Assembly: GCF_041435495.1 (NCBI RefSeq)
Contig: NZ_CP108644.1
Span: 7,859,501 to 7,923,500 of the forward strand
Length of the DNA: 64,000 nucleotides
Source of the DNA: Streptomyces sp. NBC_01116
Lineage (GTDB): Bacteria > Actinomycetota > Actinomycetes > Streptomycetales > Streptomycetaceae
Direction: 5' to 3'
A program made the position numbers and the translations under genes. Below the pieces are notes generated by a model. It did not search any database, was not told the origin of the DNA, and saw only the letters and a program-made list of their open reading frames with translations. Of the stretch, positions 1 through 9,618 are shown piece by piece. Every line of letters starts with the position of its first letter. Position 1 is the first letter of the stretch.

Positions 1-23
1 CGGCGCAACACTGGCACCGCCTT

Positions 24-37
24 GGAGAGCGCTCTCC
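24..37. promoter_or_regulatory. LacI-type operator GGAGAGCGCTCTCC, copy 1
   Basis: This is a perfect 14-bp palindrome, 129 bp upstream of the DUF1996 start. The same 14 bp occurs at 1326-1339 before the glycosidase gene and at 14409-14422 before the lacI-type gene. A CG-centred palindrome of this kind is typical of LacI-family operators. I infer that the LacI protein encoded at 13227-14387 binds it. Confidence 0.6.
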
Positions 38-165
38 CAGATCCCGCGGTCCGCCGGCCTCGTGACGCGCAGGGCGGAGTCTCTTCCCGGCTGCACCGTC
101 CAGCTCACCCTTTCCCCCCACCGTGCACCCGATGTGCAGGGATGAAGAGCGGCATGGAGGTCCCT

Positions 166-1281
166 ATGGTGACAAGACTCAACAGAACGACCCTGGTGTC
201 CGCCCTGATCGTGGCGACCGCCCTGGCGCTGGTCGCGCTCGGGCTCACCGCGATCACGAACGCCGGGGCGACCGCCGCCGAGGCGGCCCCGCCCGCGTCC
301 GGCAAGCCCGCGGCGGCCTCGCACGTCATGCAGGGCCACCGGATGGCGCCGGCGAAGCCCGTCGCCTTCGGGGACGACCCCGACGGCGACGGCTACATAC
401 CGGCGGACCCGCCGGTCACAGGAGTGGAGCCGTCCGACGAGATCCCGCCGCACCGCTACTTCCACGAGTTCCAGGCCAACTGCTCGGTCAGCCACACCGC
501 CCCGGACGACCCGATCGTCTACCCGGGCCAGGCCGGCGCCTCGCACGACCACACGTTCATGGGCAACGACACCACGGACGCGAACAGCACCACCGCGTCC
601 CTGAGCGCGGGCGGAACCGCCTGCCTCGCGCCCGGCGACCTGTCCGCCTACTGGATGCCCACCCTCTACAACGGGAACGAGGAGATCCGCCCGGTCGGCC
701 CCCAGACCATCTACTACAAGGCCGGAGTCACCGACTACCGCACCGTGCGCCCCTTCCCCAAAGGGCTGCGGTTCGTCGTCGGCAGCCCCACCCAGACCGC
801 CCAGGAGTTCCGCGACCACCCCGGCATGGTCGAGGGGTACGAGTGCGGCGAGAGCTACCACAACTACGACTTCCCGGCCGCCTGCCCGACCAGCCGGGAC
901 ACTCAGCTCAACCTGCGTATGCAGGCGCCCAGTTGCTGGGACGGCAAGCACCTGGACACTCCCGACCACAAGGCCCACATGGCCTATCCGGTCGTGATGG
1001 GGGCCAACCAGGACGTCTGCCCGACGAGCCACCCGGTGGCCCTGCCGATGATCGAGTTCAAGATGGCGTGGCCGGTCAACGGTGACATGTCGCAGGTGAG
1101 ACTGGCCAGCGGCACCGGCCACTCCTTCCACTACGACTTCTTCAACGCCTGGGACGGCGCCACGCTCGACGCCCTGGTCGACCACTGCATCGTCGGTGCT
1201 CTCCAGTGCAACGCCCGTGGCTACGACGAGAACAACCCGGGTGAGGGCGCGGTTCTGGACGAGAACTACGAACTGCCCTGA
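166..1281 (+). CDS. Secreted DUF1996 protein
   Basis: A 371-residue exported protein. Residues 1-40 form a signal peptide with a hydrophobic core, and the mature part is one DUF1996 domain. Motifs seen are SHDHTFMG (His-rich), CWDGKHLD and DHKAHMAYP, with several cysteines that could pair. DUF1996 is known mostly from fungal secreted proteins, sometimes with WSC carbohydrate-binding domains, and has no assigned reaction. I chose the ATG at 166 because GGAGGT lies about 6 nt upstream and the signal peptide begins there; in-frame starts upstream lack a ribosome site. The LacI-type operator 129 bp upstream and the glycosidase gene downstream suggest a role in extracellular polysaccharide use, which is inference. 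Confidence 0.8.
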   Translation: MVTRLNRTTLVSALIVATALALVALGLTAITNAGATAAEAAPPASGKPAAASHVMQGHRMAPAKPVAFGDDPDGDGYIPADPPVTGVEPSDEIPPHRYFHEFQANCSVSHTAPDDPIVYPGQAGASHDHTFMGNDTTDANSTTASLSAGGTACLAPGDLSAYWMPTLYNGNEEIRPVGPQTIYYKAGVTDYRTVRPFPKGLRFVVGSPTQTAQEFRDHPGMVEGYECGESYHNYDFPAACPTSRDTQLNLRMQAPSCWDGKHLDTPDHKAHMAYPVVMGANQDVCPTSHPVALPMIEFKMAWPVNGDMSQVRLASGTGHSFHYDFFNAWDGATLDALVDHCIVGALQCNARGYDENNPGEGAVLDENYELP

Positions 1282-1296
1282 CCCTGCCCGTCGCGT

Positions 1297-1329
1297 CTCC
1301 CTCATGGGCGCACCGCACCCATGAGGGAG
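1297..1329 (+). terminator. Terminator hairpin after the DUF1996 gene
   Basis: A 12-bp perfect stem (1297-1308 with 1318-1329) and a 9-nt loop begin 15 nt after the stop codon. The right arm shares bases with the operator at 1325-1340. Confidence 0.6.
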
Positions 1330-1340
1330 AGCGCTCTCCC
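1325..1340. promoter_or_regulatory. LacI-type operator, copy 2 (16-bp palindrome)
   Basis: GGGAGAGCGCTCTCCC is a perfect 16-bp palindrome in the gap before the glycosidase gene at 1518. GCTCTCCC half-sites recur nearby, around 1355-1362 and 1374-1381. It matches the copies at 24-37 and 14409-14422. Confidence 0.6.
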
Positions 1341-1517
1341 GTACGGACTCCGCGCTCTCCCTTGCAGGCTCGGTGCTCTCCCGGCTCTCCGTGATCTCCC
1401 TGCCCGCGCGCTCTGTCCTGCCCGTCGTCTCCGGCCTCCTGGCCCACTCTCCCCACCTGTCCCAGCTATTCCACCTGTCCCACCCCACCCGCACTCCCGT
1501 GAGGAGCTCCTCCCCCC

Positions 1518-3284
1518 ATGATCACGTCCCGATTCCGACGTCCGGCCCGCGCCCGGGGCCGAACCACCGCACGCCTCGCCGTCGCCGCACTGCTGGCCGC
1601 CGCCGCGGCCACGCTTCCGGTGCCCGCCGCTCAGGCCGCCGGCAGTGTGGTGAAGGTGACCGGCTCCCAGGGCGCCTGGCAGCTGACCGTGAACGGCGCC
1701 CCGTACACCGTGAAGGGCCTGACCTGGGGTCCGTCCGTCGCGGACGCCGGGCGGTACATGCCCGACGTGAAGTCGATGGGTGTCAACACGATCCGAACGT
1801 GGGGCACCGACGCCACCACGAAGCCCCTGCTGGACACCGCGGCGGCGAACGGCATCAAGGTGATCGCCGGGTTCTGGCTGCAACCGGGCGGCGGTCCCGG
1901 CAGCGGTGGCTGTGTGAACTACCTGACGGATACCGCGTACAAGAACGACATGCTCGCCGAATTCCCGAAGTGGGTCGAGACCTACAAGGACCATGAAGGC
2001 GTCCTGATGTGGAACGTCGGCAACGAGTCGGTGCTCGGTCTGCAGAACTGCTACAGCGGCGACGCGCTGGAGCAGCAGCGCGACGCCTACACCACGTTCG
2101 TCAACGAGGTCGCCAAGAAGATCCACGCGGTCGACCCGAACCACCCGGTCACCTCGACCGACGCGTGGACCGGGGCCTGGCCGTACTACAAGAAGAACGC
2201 GCCCGACCTCGACCTGTACGCCGTGAACTCCTACGACGCCGTCTGCGACATCAAGGAGACCTGGGAGAGCGGCGGTTACGACAAGCCCTACATCGTCACC
2301 GAGGGCGGGCCCGCCGGTGAGTGGGAGGTGCCGGACGACGCCAACGGCGTACCGGACGAGCCGAGCGACGTGGCGAAGGCCGAGGGCTACCAGCGGGCCT
2401 GGGACTGCGTCGACGGGCACGAGGGGGTGTCGCTCGGCGCCACGCTGTTCCACTACGGGACCGAGTACGACTTCGGCGGCGTCTGGTTCAACCTGCTCCC
2501 CGCGGGCCAGAAGCGGCTCTCCTACTACGCGGTGAAGGAGGCGTTCGGCGCGGACACCTCCGGCGACAACACCCCGCCGGTCATCAGCGGGATGGCCGTC
2601 GACGACGCCTCCGCGGTCCAGGCGGGCAAGCCGTTCACGTTCAAGGCGTCCGTCTCCGACCCGGACGGTGACCCGCTCACCCATCAGGTGCTGGTCAACT
2701 CCAAGTACATCGACAACGGAGGGCAGTTGACGGAAGCGGTTTTCACCGACCGGGGTGACGGCACGTTCGAGGTCACCGCACCGGACAGGCTCGGCGTCTG
2801 GAAGGTCTACCTCAAGTCGACCGACGGCAAGGGCAACGTCGGCATCGAGACGAAGTCCTTCAAGGTGGTGCCGCCCAAGGTCGACGGGGTGAACCTGGCC
2901 TCCGGGAAGCCCGCCGAGGCGTCGTCCTTCCAGCCGGAGAGCGTCGGCTGCCCCTGCCCGGCGGCCAACGCCGTCGACGGCTCCTTCGACACCCGCTGGG
3001 CCAGCGACTGGGCCGACCGGCAGTGGATCCAGGTCGACCTGGGAGCGACCACTTCCTTCGACCATGTCCAGCTGGCCTGGGAGGCGGCCTACGCCAAGGC
3101 GTACACGGTCCAGACGTCGGACAACGGGCAGGACTGGACCACCGTCCACACCCAGACGGCGGGCAACGGCGGCATCGATGACATCGAGGTCGCGGGCAAC
3201 GCCCGCTACGTCCGTGTGAGCACCACCGAGCGCGGCACCCCGTGGGGCTACTCGCTCTACGAGTTCGGCGTCTACCGGAGCTGA
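1518..3284 (+). CDS. Secreted TIM-barrel glycoside hydrolase with C-terminal discoidin domain
   Basis: A 588-residue exported enzyme. Residues 1-40 are a signal peptide ending in AQA. A catalytic TIM barrel of the GH2-C/GH5 clan A type spans about 45-345. The likely acid/base is Glu170 in WNVGNES and the likely nucleophile is Glu262 in IVTEGG. An Ig-like linker domain (about 355-450) follows, then an F5/8-type C (discoidin, CBM32-like) domain (about 455-588) with AVDGSFDTRWAS. The fold predicts retaining hydrolysis or transglycosylation of a plant or fungal polysaccharide; the exact substrate cannot be read from sequence. Start ATG at 1518 follows GAGGAG about 13 nt upstream. A LacI-type operator lies in the upstream gap, and the DUF1996 gene before it has the same operator. 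Confidence 0.8.
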   Translation: MITSRFRRPARARGRTTARLAVAALLAAAAATLPVPAAQAAGSVVKVTGSQGAWQLTVNGAPYTVKGLTWGPSVADAGRYMPDVKSMGVNTIRTWGTDATTKPLLDTAAANGIKVIAGFWLQPGGGPGSGGCVNYLTDTAYKNDMLAEFPKWVETYKDHEGVLMWNVGNESVLGLQNCYSGDALEQQRDAYTTFVNEVAKKIHAVDPNHPVTSTDAWTGAWPYYKKNAPDLDLYAVNSYDAVCDIKETWESGGYDKPYIVTEGGPAGEWEVPDDANGVPDEPSDVAKAEGYQRAWDCVDGHEGVSLGATLFHYGTEYDFGGVWFNLLPAGQKRLSYYAVKEAFGADTSGDNTPPVISGMAVDDASAVQAGKPFTFKASVSDPDGDPLTHQVLVNSKYIDNGGQLTEAVFTDRGDGTFEVTAPDRLGVWKVYLKSTDGKGNVGIETKSFKVVPPKVDGVNLASGKPAEASSFQPESVGCPCPAANAVDGSFDTRWASDWADRQWIQVDLGATTSFDHVQLAWEAAYAKAYTVQTSDNGQDWTTVHTQTAGNGGIDDIEVAGNARYVRVSTTERGTPWGYSLYEFGVYRS

Positions 3285-3343
3285 TCCGGCAGGGCCGGCA
3301 AGCCCTCGGCGCCGTCCCATCCCCGCTGTCGGCGCGGAGGGAG

Positions 3344-3379
3344 CCCGCGGCGGTCACGGATCTCCGTGACCGCCGCGGG
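3344..3379. terminator. Terminator after the glycosidase gene
   Basis: A 17-bp perfect inverted repeat (3344-3360 and 3363-3379) with almost no spacer begins 60 nt after the stop codon. It forms a strong G+C-rich hairpin without a U-run, usual in actinomycetes. Confidence 0.7.
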
Positions 3380-3452
3380 ACCGTCGCGTTCGCGCACCCG
3401 GTGACGCCCGCCGGCACGTTCCGGGCGGCGATCCGGGGGTAGCGTGCTCGGC

Positions 3453-4214
3453 ATGGACCTTCGTACCACCGTTGAGCGCGCTCAACGACTCAAGCAACTG
3501 CACGCCGAGCACAGGCCCCTCGTGCTGCCGACCGTCTGGGACGTCTGGTCAGCGAGGACAGCGGCCGACGCCGGGTTCCCCGCCCTGACGATCGGCAGCC
3601 ATCCGCTCGCCGATTCCCGGGGGGCCGCGGACCAGGAGGGGCAGACCTTCGAGGAGGTGCTCGCCGCCGTCGGCCCGATCATCGCGGCGGTCGGCATCCC
3701 CGTCTCCGTGGACCTGGAGGCCGGCTACGGGCAAAAGCCCGCGGACCTCGTCGCCGGTCTCATCGAGGTCGGCGGCGTCGGCCTCAACATCGAGGACACC
3801 GTCCACTCCGAGGGCGGGCGCGTGCGCAGTACGCAGGAGCACGCGAACTACGTCGCCGGACTGCGCGCGGCTGCCGACGACGCGGGAGTACCGGTCTGGG
3901 TCAACGGGCGCACGGACCTGTTCGTGCACGCGGAGGACGCCGCCGCCGTCCTCGACGAGGCGATCGAGCGCCTGCGGGCCCTGGAGCAGGCGGGCGCCGA
4001 CAGCGTCTACCCGGTGCGCATCCAGGACAACGACGAACTGCTCGCGGCGGTGACGGCCGCCGTCTCCGTGCCGGTGAACTCCACGGCCCATCCGGTCAAG
4101 CACGACCTTGAGCGCTTCCGCCGCCTCGGCGTCCGCCGGATCACCTACGGCCCGCTGCTGCAAAGCGCGATGACGGACGCGATGAAGGGCATGCTCGAGC
4201 CGTGGACCCCTTAG
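3453..4214 (+). CDS. Isocitrate lyase/PEP mutase-family protein
   Basis: A 253-residue cytoplasmic TIM-barrel enzyme of the isocitrate lyase/PEP mutase superfamily. Features seen are LPTVWDVWSAR near the N terminus, the Mg-site region VSVDLEAGYG, and GLNIEDTVHSEGG, where superfamily members carry the ED pair. Characterised relatives cleave or form C-C or C-P bonds of small alpha-oxo acids (oxaloacetate decarboxylase, methylisocitrate lyase, PEP mutase). The KKCGH-type lyase motif is not evident, so I do not assign a reaction. The start is ATG 3453 because TAGCGT at 3440-3445 lies 7 nt upstream, a leaderless arrangement; a GTG at 3444 is the alternative. It stands alone. Confidence 0.8.
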   Translation: MDLRTTVERAQRLKQLHAEHRPLVLPTVWDVWSARTAADAGFPALTIGSHPLADSRGAADQEGQTFEEVLAAVGPIIAAVGIPVSVDLEAGYGQKPADLVAGLIEVGGVGLNIEDTVHSEGGRVRSTQEHANYVAGLRAAADDAGVPVWVNGRTDLFVHAEDAAAVLDEAIERLRALEQAGADSVYPVRIQDNDELLAAVTAAVSVPVNSTAHPVKHDLERFRRLGVRRITYGPLLQSAMTDAMKGMLEPWTP

Positions 4215-4227
4215 GACGGGTCCGGGC

Positions 4228-4320
4228 GATCACGCCCCGAGGCAGATGAGGAGTGCGGTAGCGGTGACAGTGCTGAGATAGACATCTCCGTGCTTGTTCC
4301 GGCGGGTGGCCACTTCCGCC
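4228..4320 (-). pseudogene. Transposase C-terminal remnant (IS5-like)
   Basis: On the minus strand a short frame reads EVATRRNKHGDVYLSTVTA followed by a hydrophobic end and a stop near 4228. This resembles the last part of IS5-type transposases (ATR.dK...yL..v..A.ll). Upstream the frame meets a stop within about 12 codons, so only a fragment is left. It adjoins the MITE at 4429-4607, in line with a mobile-element landing site. Confidence 0.4.
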
Positions 4321-4428
4321 CGCTGCGATGCGCATCCTGGTGGTCAGGCCGCTGCGGCACCCCGGCCGAGGGCTTCGCCCGGGGTGCCGCCCCCTCCAGG
4401 AGGCCGTGCGGCATCGCGGTGCTGCGGC

Positions 4429-4607
4429 TAGGGCGTGTTCCGAAAGTAGCGCCGTCCGCCCGGAGGGCGGGCTCGGCGGAGTCTGGTGCGTGCGATCGCA
4501 AGGCGGAGGGTCGCCCCGATACTGGATGTATCGGGGTGGTCCCGACAACGCGGCGAGCGTGCGTGCCAGGCGTCGCCGGGCAGGCGGGACTTTCGAAACA
4601 CGCCCTA
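4429..4607. mobile_element. MITE-like element, 179 bp, with 19-bp terminal inverted repeats
   Basis: TAGGGCGTGTTCCGAAAGT at 4429-4447 is repeated inverted at 4589-4607 with one mismatch. TA at each outer edge could be the target duplication. There is no coding capacity inside. An internal palindrome at about 4514-4536 (CCCCGATAC/GTATCGGGG) gives extra folding. Size and structure fit a non-autonomous miniature element. I have an impression of seeing similar sequence in other Streptomyces genomes but could not check it. The parent transposase family is not determined. Confidence 0.7.
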
Positions 4608-5152
4608 GAGCCCCCCGCCGCACCTGGCGCTGGCTCACGGTGTACCTATGCTGACCGCACTGTTCACCGGCGCAGGAGACGAACCCGCCCGATGCCGCCG
4701 GTCGGTTGAGCTCGGCTGGGGCCGGCCGGCCCCGGCCCGGTCCAACTCCCGTGATCGGAGAGGCGGGGCCTAGGCACCTGCGATATCGCCCCGCTCCCGG
4801 ACGGCGACGGCACCCTCATCTCCGGCCTCGAAGCCTTCTGACGGACCCGCCGCAGGGCGCCCGTCGGTCTCTCCGAACGGGACCAGCCCCACGAGCCCGT
4901 CCCCGGGGCAGACGAAGACGCCGATGGGAACCACGCTCTCAGCCTTCCCCCGAGACTCCTGCCGTGGCTCCCTGGTCGCGCTCACTCCATCGGTCTACCG
5001 CGCGACGGCCGCCCTCCGCCCACTCCACACCGGGAAGCAGCGGCGTCGGAAGTCCTCCGGCCGGGAGCCCCTGGCGGTGTGGCCGTGCGGCTCGTCGTGC
5101 CCCACGCCCAGACTTGGGTGGTGATCGATCGGCGGATCAATGAGGTGACCAC
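4608..5152. other. 545-bp stretch without a convincing gene
   Basis: Short open frames occur on both strands, such as a 71-codon minus-strand frame at 4770-4985, but none has a good ribosome site together with typical codon bias, and I recognise no domain. A stretch near 4780-4840 has a protein-like reading on the plus strand ending in a stop, which could be gene debris. The region lies between the MITE and a broken gene, so it may be decayed sequence. Confidence 0.4.
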
Positions 5153-6096
5153 ATGACGCGGGCGAGCCGAACGACCGGCGGACGGAAGACGTGGACCGGT
5201 GCCGCCGCGGCCTTCGCCGCCTCGGCCCTGATCATGGCCGGCACCGGCTGCTCGTCCGGGGACAGCGGGCGGTCGACGCCCCGCGGAGAGGATCAGGGGC
5301 AGGCGGACGGGGCCCGGGCTGTGGCTGCGCCCTCGGTCTCGCCCTCCGCCGCCCAGGGGAAGGGGCGCCTTGTCGTCACGTACGAGAAGGGCAAGACGGC
5401 CGCCGGCCGGGAGGCGGAGGCCTTCCTCAAGAAGAACCGGGTCCTGGAGGACGTCGCGGCCTACGCCGACGAAACCATCGCCCTGCCGCAGGACGTACCG
5501 CTGCGCGGCCGCAGCTGCGGCACGCCGAACACCTTCTGGAGTTCGGAGACGAGGACATCAGCTACTGCTACGAGTTCCTCAACGCGCTGAAGCCCGTCTA
5601 CCAGAAGCAGGACACCACCGGCACGGCAGAACAGCGCGCCGCCGCGGTGAACACCGATCTCGTCGGCCTCAGCAACGGCGTGCTCTTCCATGAACTCGGG
5701 CACGGCCTGGTGGCCATGTACGACCTGCCGATCACCGGCAAGGAAGAGGACGCCGTCGACCAGTTGTCGACGCTGCTCCTGTCCACCGGTGACGAGAAGC
5801 ACGAGGAGTACGCGGTCAGCACCGTCAACGCCTGGGGCGGCCTCTCGGGAGGCCGAGACCGAGGGAAAGCTCCCCGTCGACCAGTACGCCGACGAGCACT
5901 CCCTCAGCGTCCAGCGCTTCTACAACTGGGCATGCCGGCTCTACGGTTCCGACCCGGACGCCTACGAGTCCGTCCCCAGAACCCCGACAACCCCGACGGT
6001 GCTCTGCCCCAAGAACGCGCGGCACAGTGCCCGCAGGAGTACAACCAGATCGCCAAGTCCTGGGGCACGCTGCTGGACCCCTACATGAAGCAATGA
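5153..6096 (+). pseudogene. Frameshifted DUF4344-type metallopeptidase lipoprotein
   Basis: Read through three frame changes, the product is a lipoprotein of about 313 residues. It has a signal peptide with lipobox GTGC, a region reading CGTPNTFW, then DISYCYEF, then the zinc-protease motif HELGH in FHELGHGLVAMYDLP, and a C-terminal part with RFYNWACRLYGSDP and CPQEYNQIAKSW. This order matches the DUF4344 putative metallopeptidase family. The frame moves 2 to 1 near 5550, 1 to 2 near 5845, and 2 to 1 near 5975, each explained by a 1-nt indel. The ATG at 5153 has GAGGTG upstream. No other gene in the window is broken this way, so real decay is likelier than poor sequence. Confidence 0.7.
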
Positions 6097-6212
6097 CCCG
6101 AGCAGGCCCGGCACACGGCCCGGTCCGCACCGCCTCGGAGCCCCGGCGAGTCGCCGACACGCCTGTTCCTCCGCTTCACGTGGAGGCGCCGTACTGCTGA
6201 CGTGAAAACCTT

Positions 6213-6241
6213 CGGCCGCGGCGAGCGACGCGCCGCGGCCG
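6213..6241. terminator. Convergent terminator
   Basis: An 11-bp perfect G+C stem (6213-6223 and 6231-6241) with a 7-nt loop sits between the broken peptidase gene and the end of the beta-glucosidase gene. It could serve both. Confidence 0.55.
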
Positions 6242-6301
6242 GAGGGCGGCCGGAAGGGGGGGAGGGGGGCGGTGGGAGGAGAGGGCGGAAGGGGTGTCCG
6301 G

Positions 6302-7707
<1,406 letters not shown>

Positions 7708-7711
<4 letters not shown>

Positions 7712-8601
7712 TTGACGGCTCCCGCGGTGAGACCGGCGACCAGATAGCGCTGGAGGAGCAGGAACCCGGCGACGATCGGGACGCTGACGACGAGGGACGC
7801 GGCCATCACCTGGTTCCAGTACACGTCGTTCTGCGTGGCGTAGCCCTGGAGACCGACGGAGAGGGTCCGGGTGGCGTCGTTGGTCATGACGGAGGCGAAG
7901 AGGACCTCGCCCCAGGCCGTCATGAAGGAGTAGACCGACACCGCCACGATGCCCGGGACGGCGGCCGGCACGACGACCTGGAAGAGGGCACGGACGGGAC
8001 CGCAGCCGTCGACCAGGGCCGCTTCGTCGAGGTCCCGGGGGATGGAGTCGAAGTACCCGATCAGCATCCAGATGGAGAACGGCAGCGAGAACGTCAGGTA
8101 CGTGAGGATGAGCCCGCCGCGCGAGCCGTACAGCGCGACGCCGGTGCTGTTGCCGATGTTGACGAAGATGAGGAACAGCGGGAGCAGGAAGAGGATCCCC
8201 GGGAACATCTGTGTGGACAGCACCGTGACGGTGAAGACCCGCTTGCCCCGGAACCGGTAGCGGCTCACCGCGTAGGCGGAGAACACCGCGATGGTCACCG
8301 ACAGCACCGTCGCCGAGCCCGCCACGATCAGCGAGTTGACGAAGTACTTGGCGAGCGGAACGGTCTCCCAGATGTCGAAGTACGGCTGGATCGTCAGCGT
8401 CGACGGGATCCACTGGAACTTCCCCGACACGTCCTGGAGCGGCTTCAGCGAGCTGCTGACCATCACGTAGACGGGCAGCAGGACGAAGCCGGCGAGCAGG
8501 GTCAGGACGATGCGACGGGTCCAGAGGAAGGACTGCGGCGCGGCCATCGGCGAGCGGGCCCGCGACCGGGTGGTGCGGGTCGGCCGCGTGAGGCTAGACA
8601 T
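7708..8601 (-). CDS. Sugar ABC transporter permease, MalG type
   Basis: A 297-residue inner-membrane protein with six predicted segments, beginning with one near residues 30-50. The EAA loop reads EAALVDGCGPVRALFQVVVP and docks to the ATPase. It belongs to the CUT1 (oligosaccharide) class. It overlaps the upstream permease gene by 8 nt and the GH1 gene by 4 nt, so the set is translationally coupled. No ATPase gene is nearby; Streptomyces CUT1 systems commonly share MsiK, and I infer that here. Confidence 0.9.
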
Positions 8602-9607
8602 CGGCGCCCTTCCTTCCGCGCGAGGTGAGGAACAGGTAGACGGCCGTCACGACCAGCAGGAAGAGCAGCAGCAGGACCGACATCGCGGATCCGGTGCCGA
8701 AGTTCCAGGTGACGAACGACGACTGGTAGATGTGGATCGAGATCAGGTCCGCGCTCTCCGGGGCCGATTTCCCGAACAGGACGTACGGGGTGTTGAAGTC
8801 GTTGAACGTCCACAGGAAGAGCACCAGGACCAGGACCTGGTTGACCGGGCGCAGCGAGGGCAGCGTGATCCGGCGGATCTGCTGCCAGATGCCGGCGCCG
8901 TCGATCGAGGCGGCCTCGTACAGCTCGCGCGGGATGTTCTGGAGCCCGGCCATCAGCATGAGGAAGGCGAACGGCCAGCCCTTCCACACCGAGACGATGA
9001 TCAGGGTGTAGATGCTGTTGTCGCCGATCAGCCAGAAGGACGGCTCGTCGGTGATGCCGAGCTGGTCGTGCAGCACGTGGTTGATCAGCCCGTTGTCCCG
9101 CTGGAACATGAACGCCCAGGTGATGACGGCCGCGTAGACCGGCAGGGCGTACGGGACGAGGAAGACGGCGCGCAGGAAGCCCCGGCCCCGGAAGCTCTCC
9201 TGGAGGAGGATCGCCGCCGCGGTGCCGAAAAGCCAGGCGAACCCGACCGAGAAGAACGTGAAGACGCAGGTGACGAAGAACGAGTGGAGCAGGGCCTCAC
9301 CGATCGGCGCGTCGAAGTCGACGGCGATGCTGTAGTTGTCGAGGCCCGTCCAGGGCGCAGCGCCCCAGTTGTTGATGAAGAACTGCGTGAGCTGCCGGAA
9401 GCTCATCACGATCCCGATGACCATCGGGATGATGTGGATGAGGAGTTCGAGCAGGACGGCGGGCAGGAGCAGCAGATAGGGCAGTCCGCCTTGGCGGATC
9501 CGGTCGGGGATGCGCGGCAGTCTCCTGCGCGCACCCCCGGTGCCCCGGCTCGTACCCATGTCGGTCGACTTGTCGACCTCGGGGTCCGTGGTGACGGTGG
9601 CGGTCAT
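8594..9607 (-). CDS. Sugar ABC transporter permease, MalF type
   Basis: A 337-residue inner-membrane protein. A charged N-terminal cytoplasmic stretch precedes the first segment (LPYLLLLPAVLLELLIHI). The EAA loop reads YEAASIDGAGIWQQIRRITL. It pairs with the MalG-type permease downstream and takes sugar from the binding protein encoded 11 nt upstream. The ATG at 9607 follows GAGGCCC about 9 nt away. Confidence 0.9.
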   Translation of the reverse strand: MTATVTTDPEVDKSTDMGTSRGTGGARRRLPRIPDRIRQGGLPYLLLLPAVLLELLIHIIPMVIGIVMSFRQLTQFFINNWGAAPWTGLDNYSIAVDFDAPIGEALLHSFFVTCVFTFFSVGFAWLFGTAAAILLQESFRGRGFLRAVFLVPYALPVYAAVITWAFMFQRDNGLINHVLHDQLGITDEPSFWLIGDNSIYTLIIVSVWKGWPFAFLMLMAGLQNIPRELYEAASIDGAGIWQQIRRITLPSLRPVNQVLVLVLFLWTFNDFNTPYVLFGKSAPESADLISIHIYQSSFVTWNFGTGSAMSVLLLLFLLVVTAVYLFLTSRGRKGADV

Positions 9608-9618
9608 GGATCAGGGCC

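Noticed and set aside
4355..4389. 11-bp hairpin as terminator of the PEP mutase-like gene
   Set aside because: It is 140 nt past the stop and may belong to the mobile-element debris, so I did not list it as a terminator.
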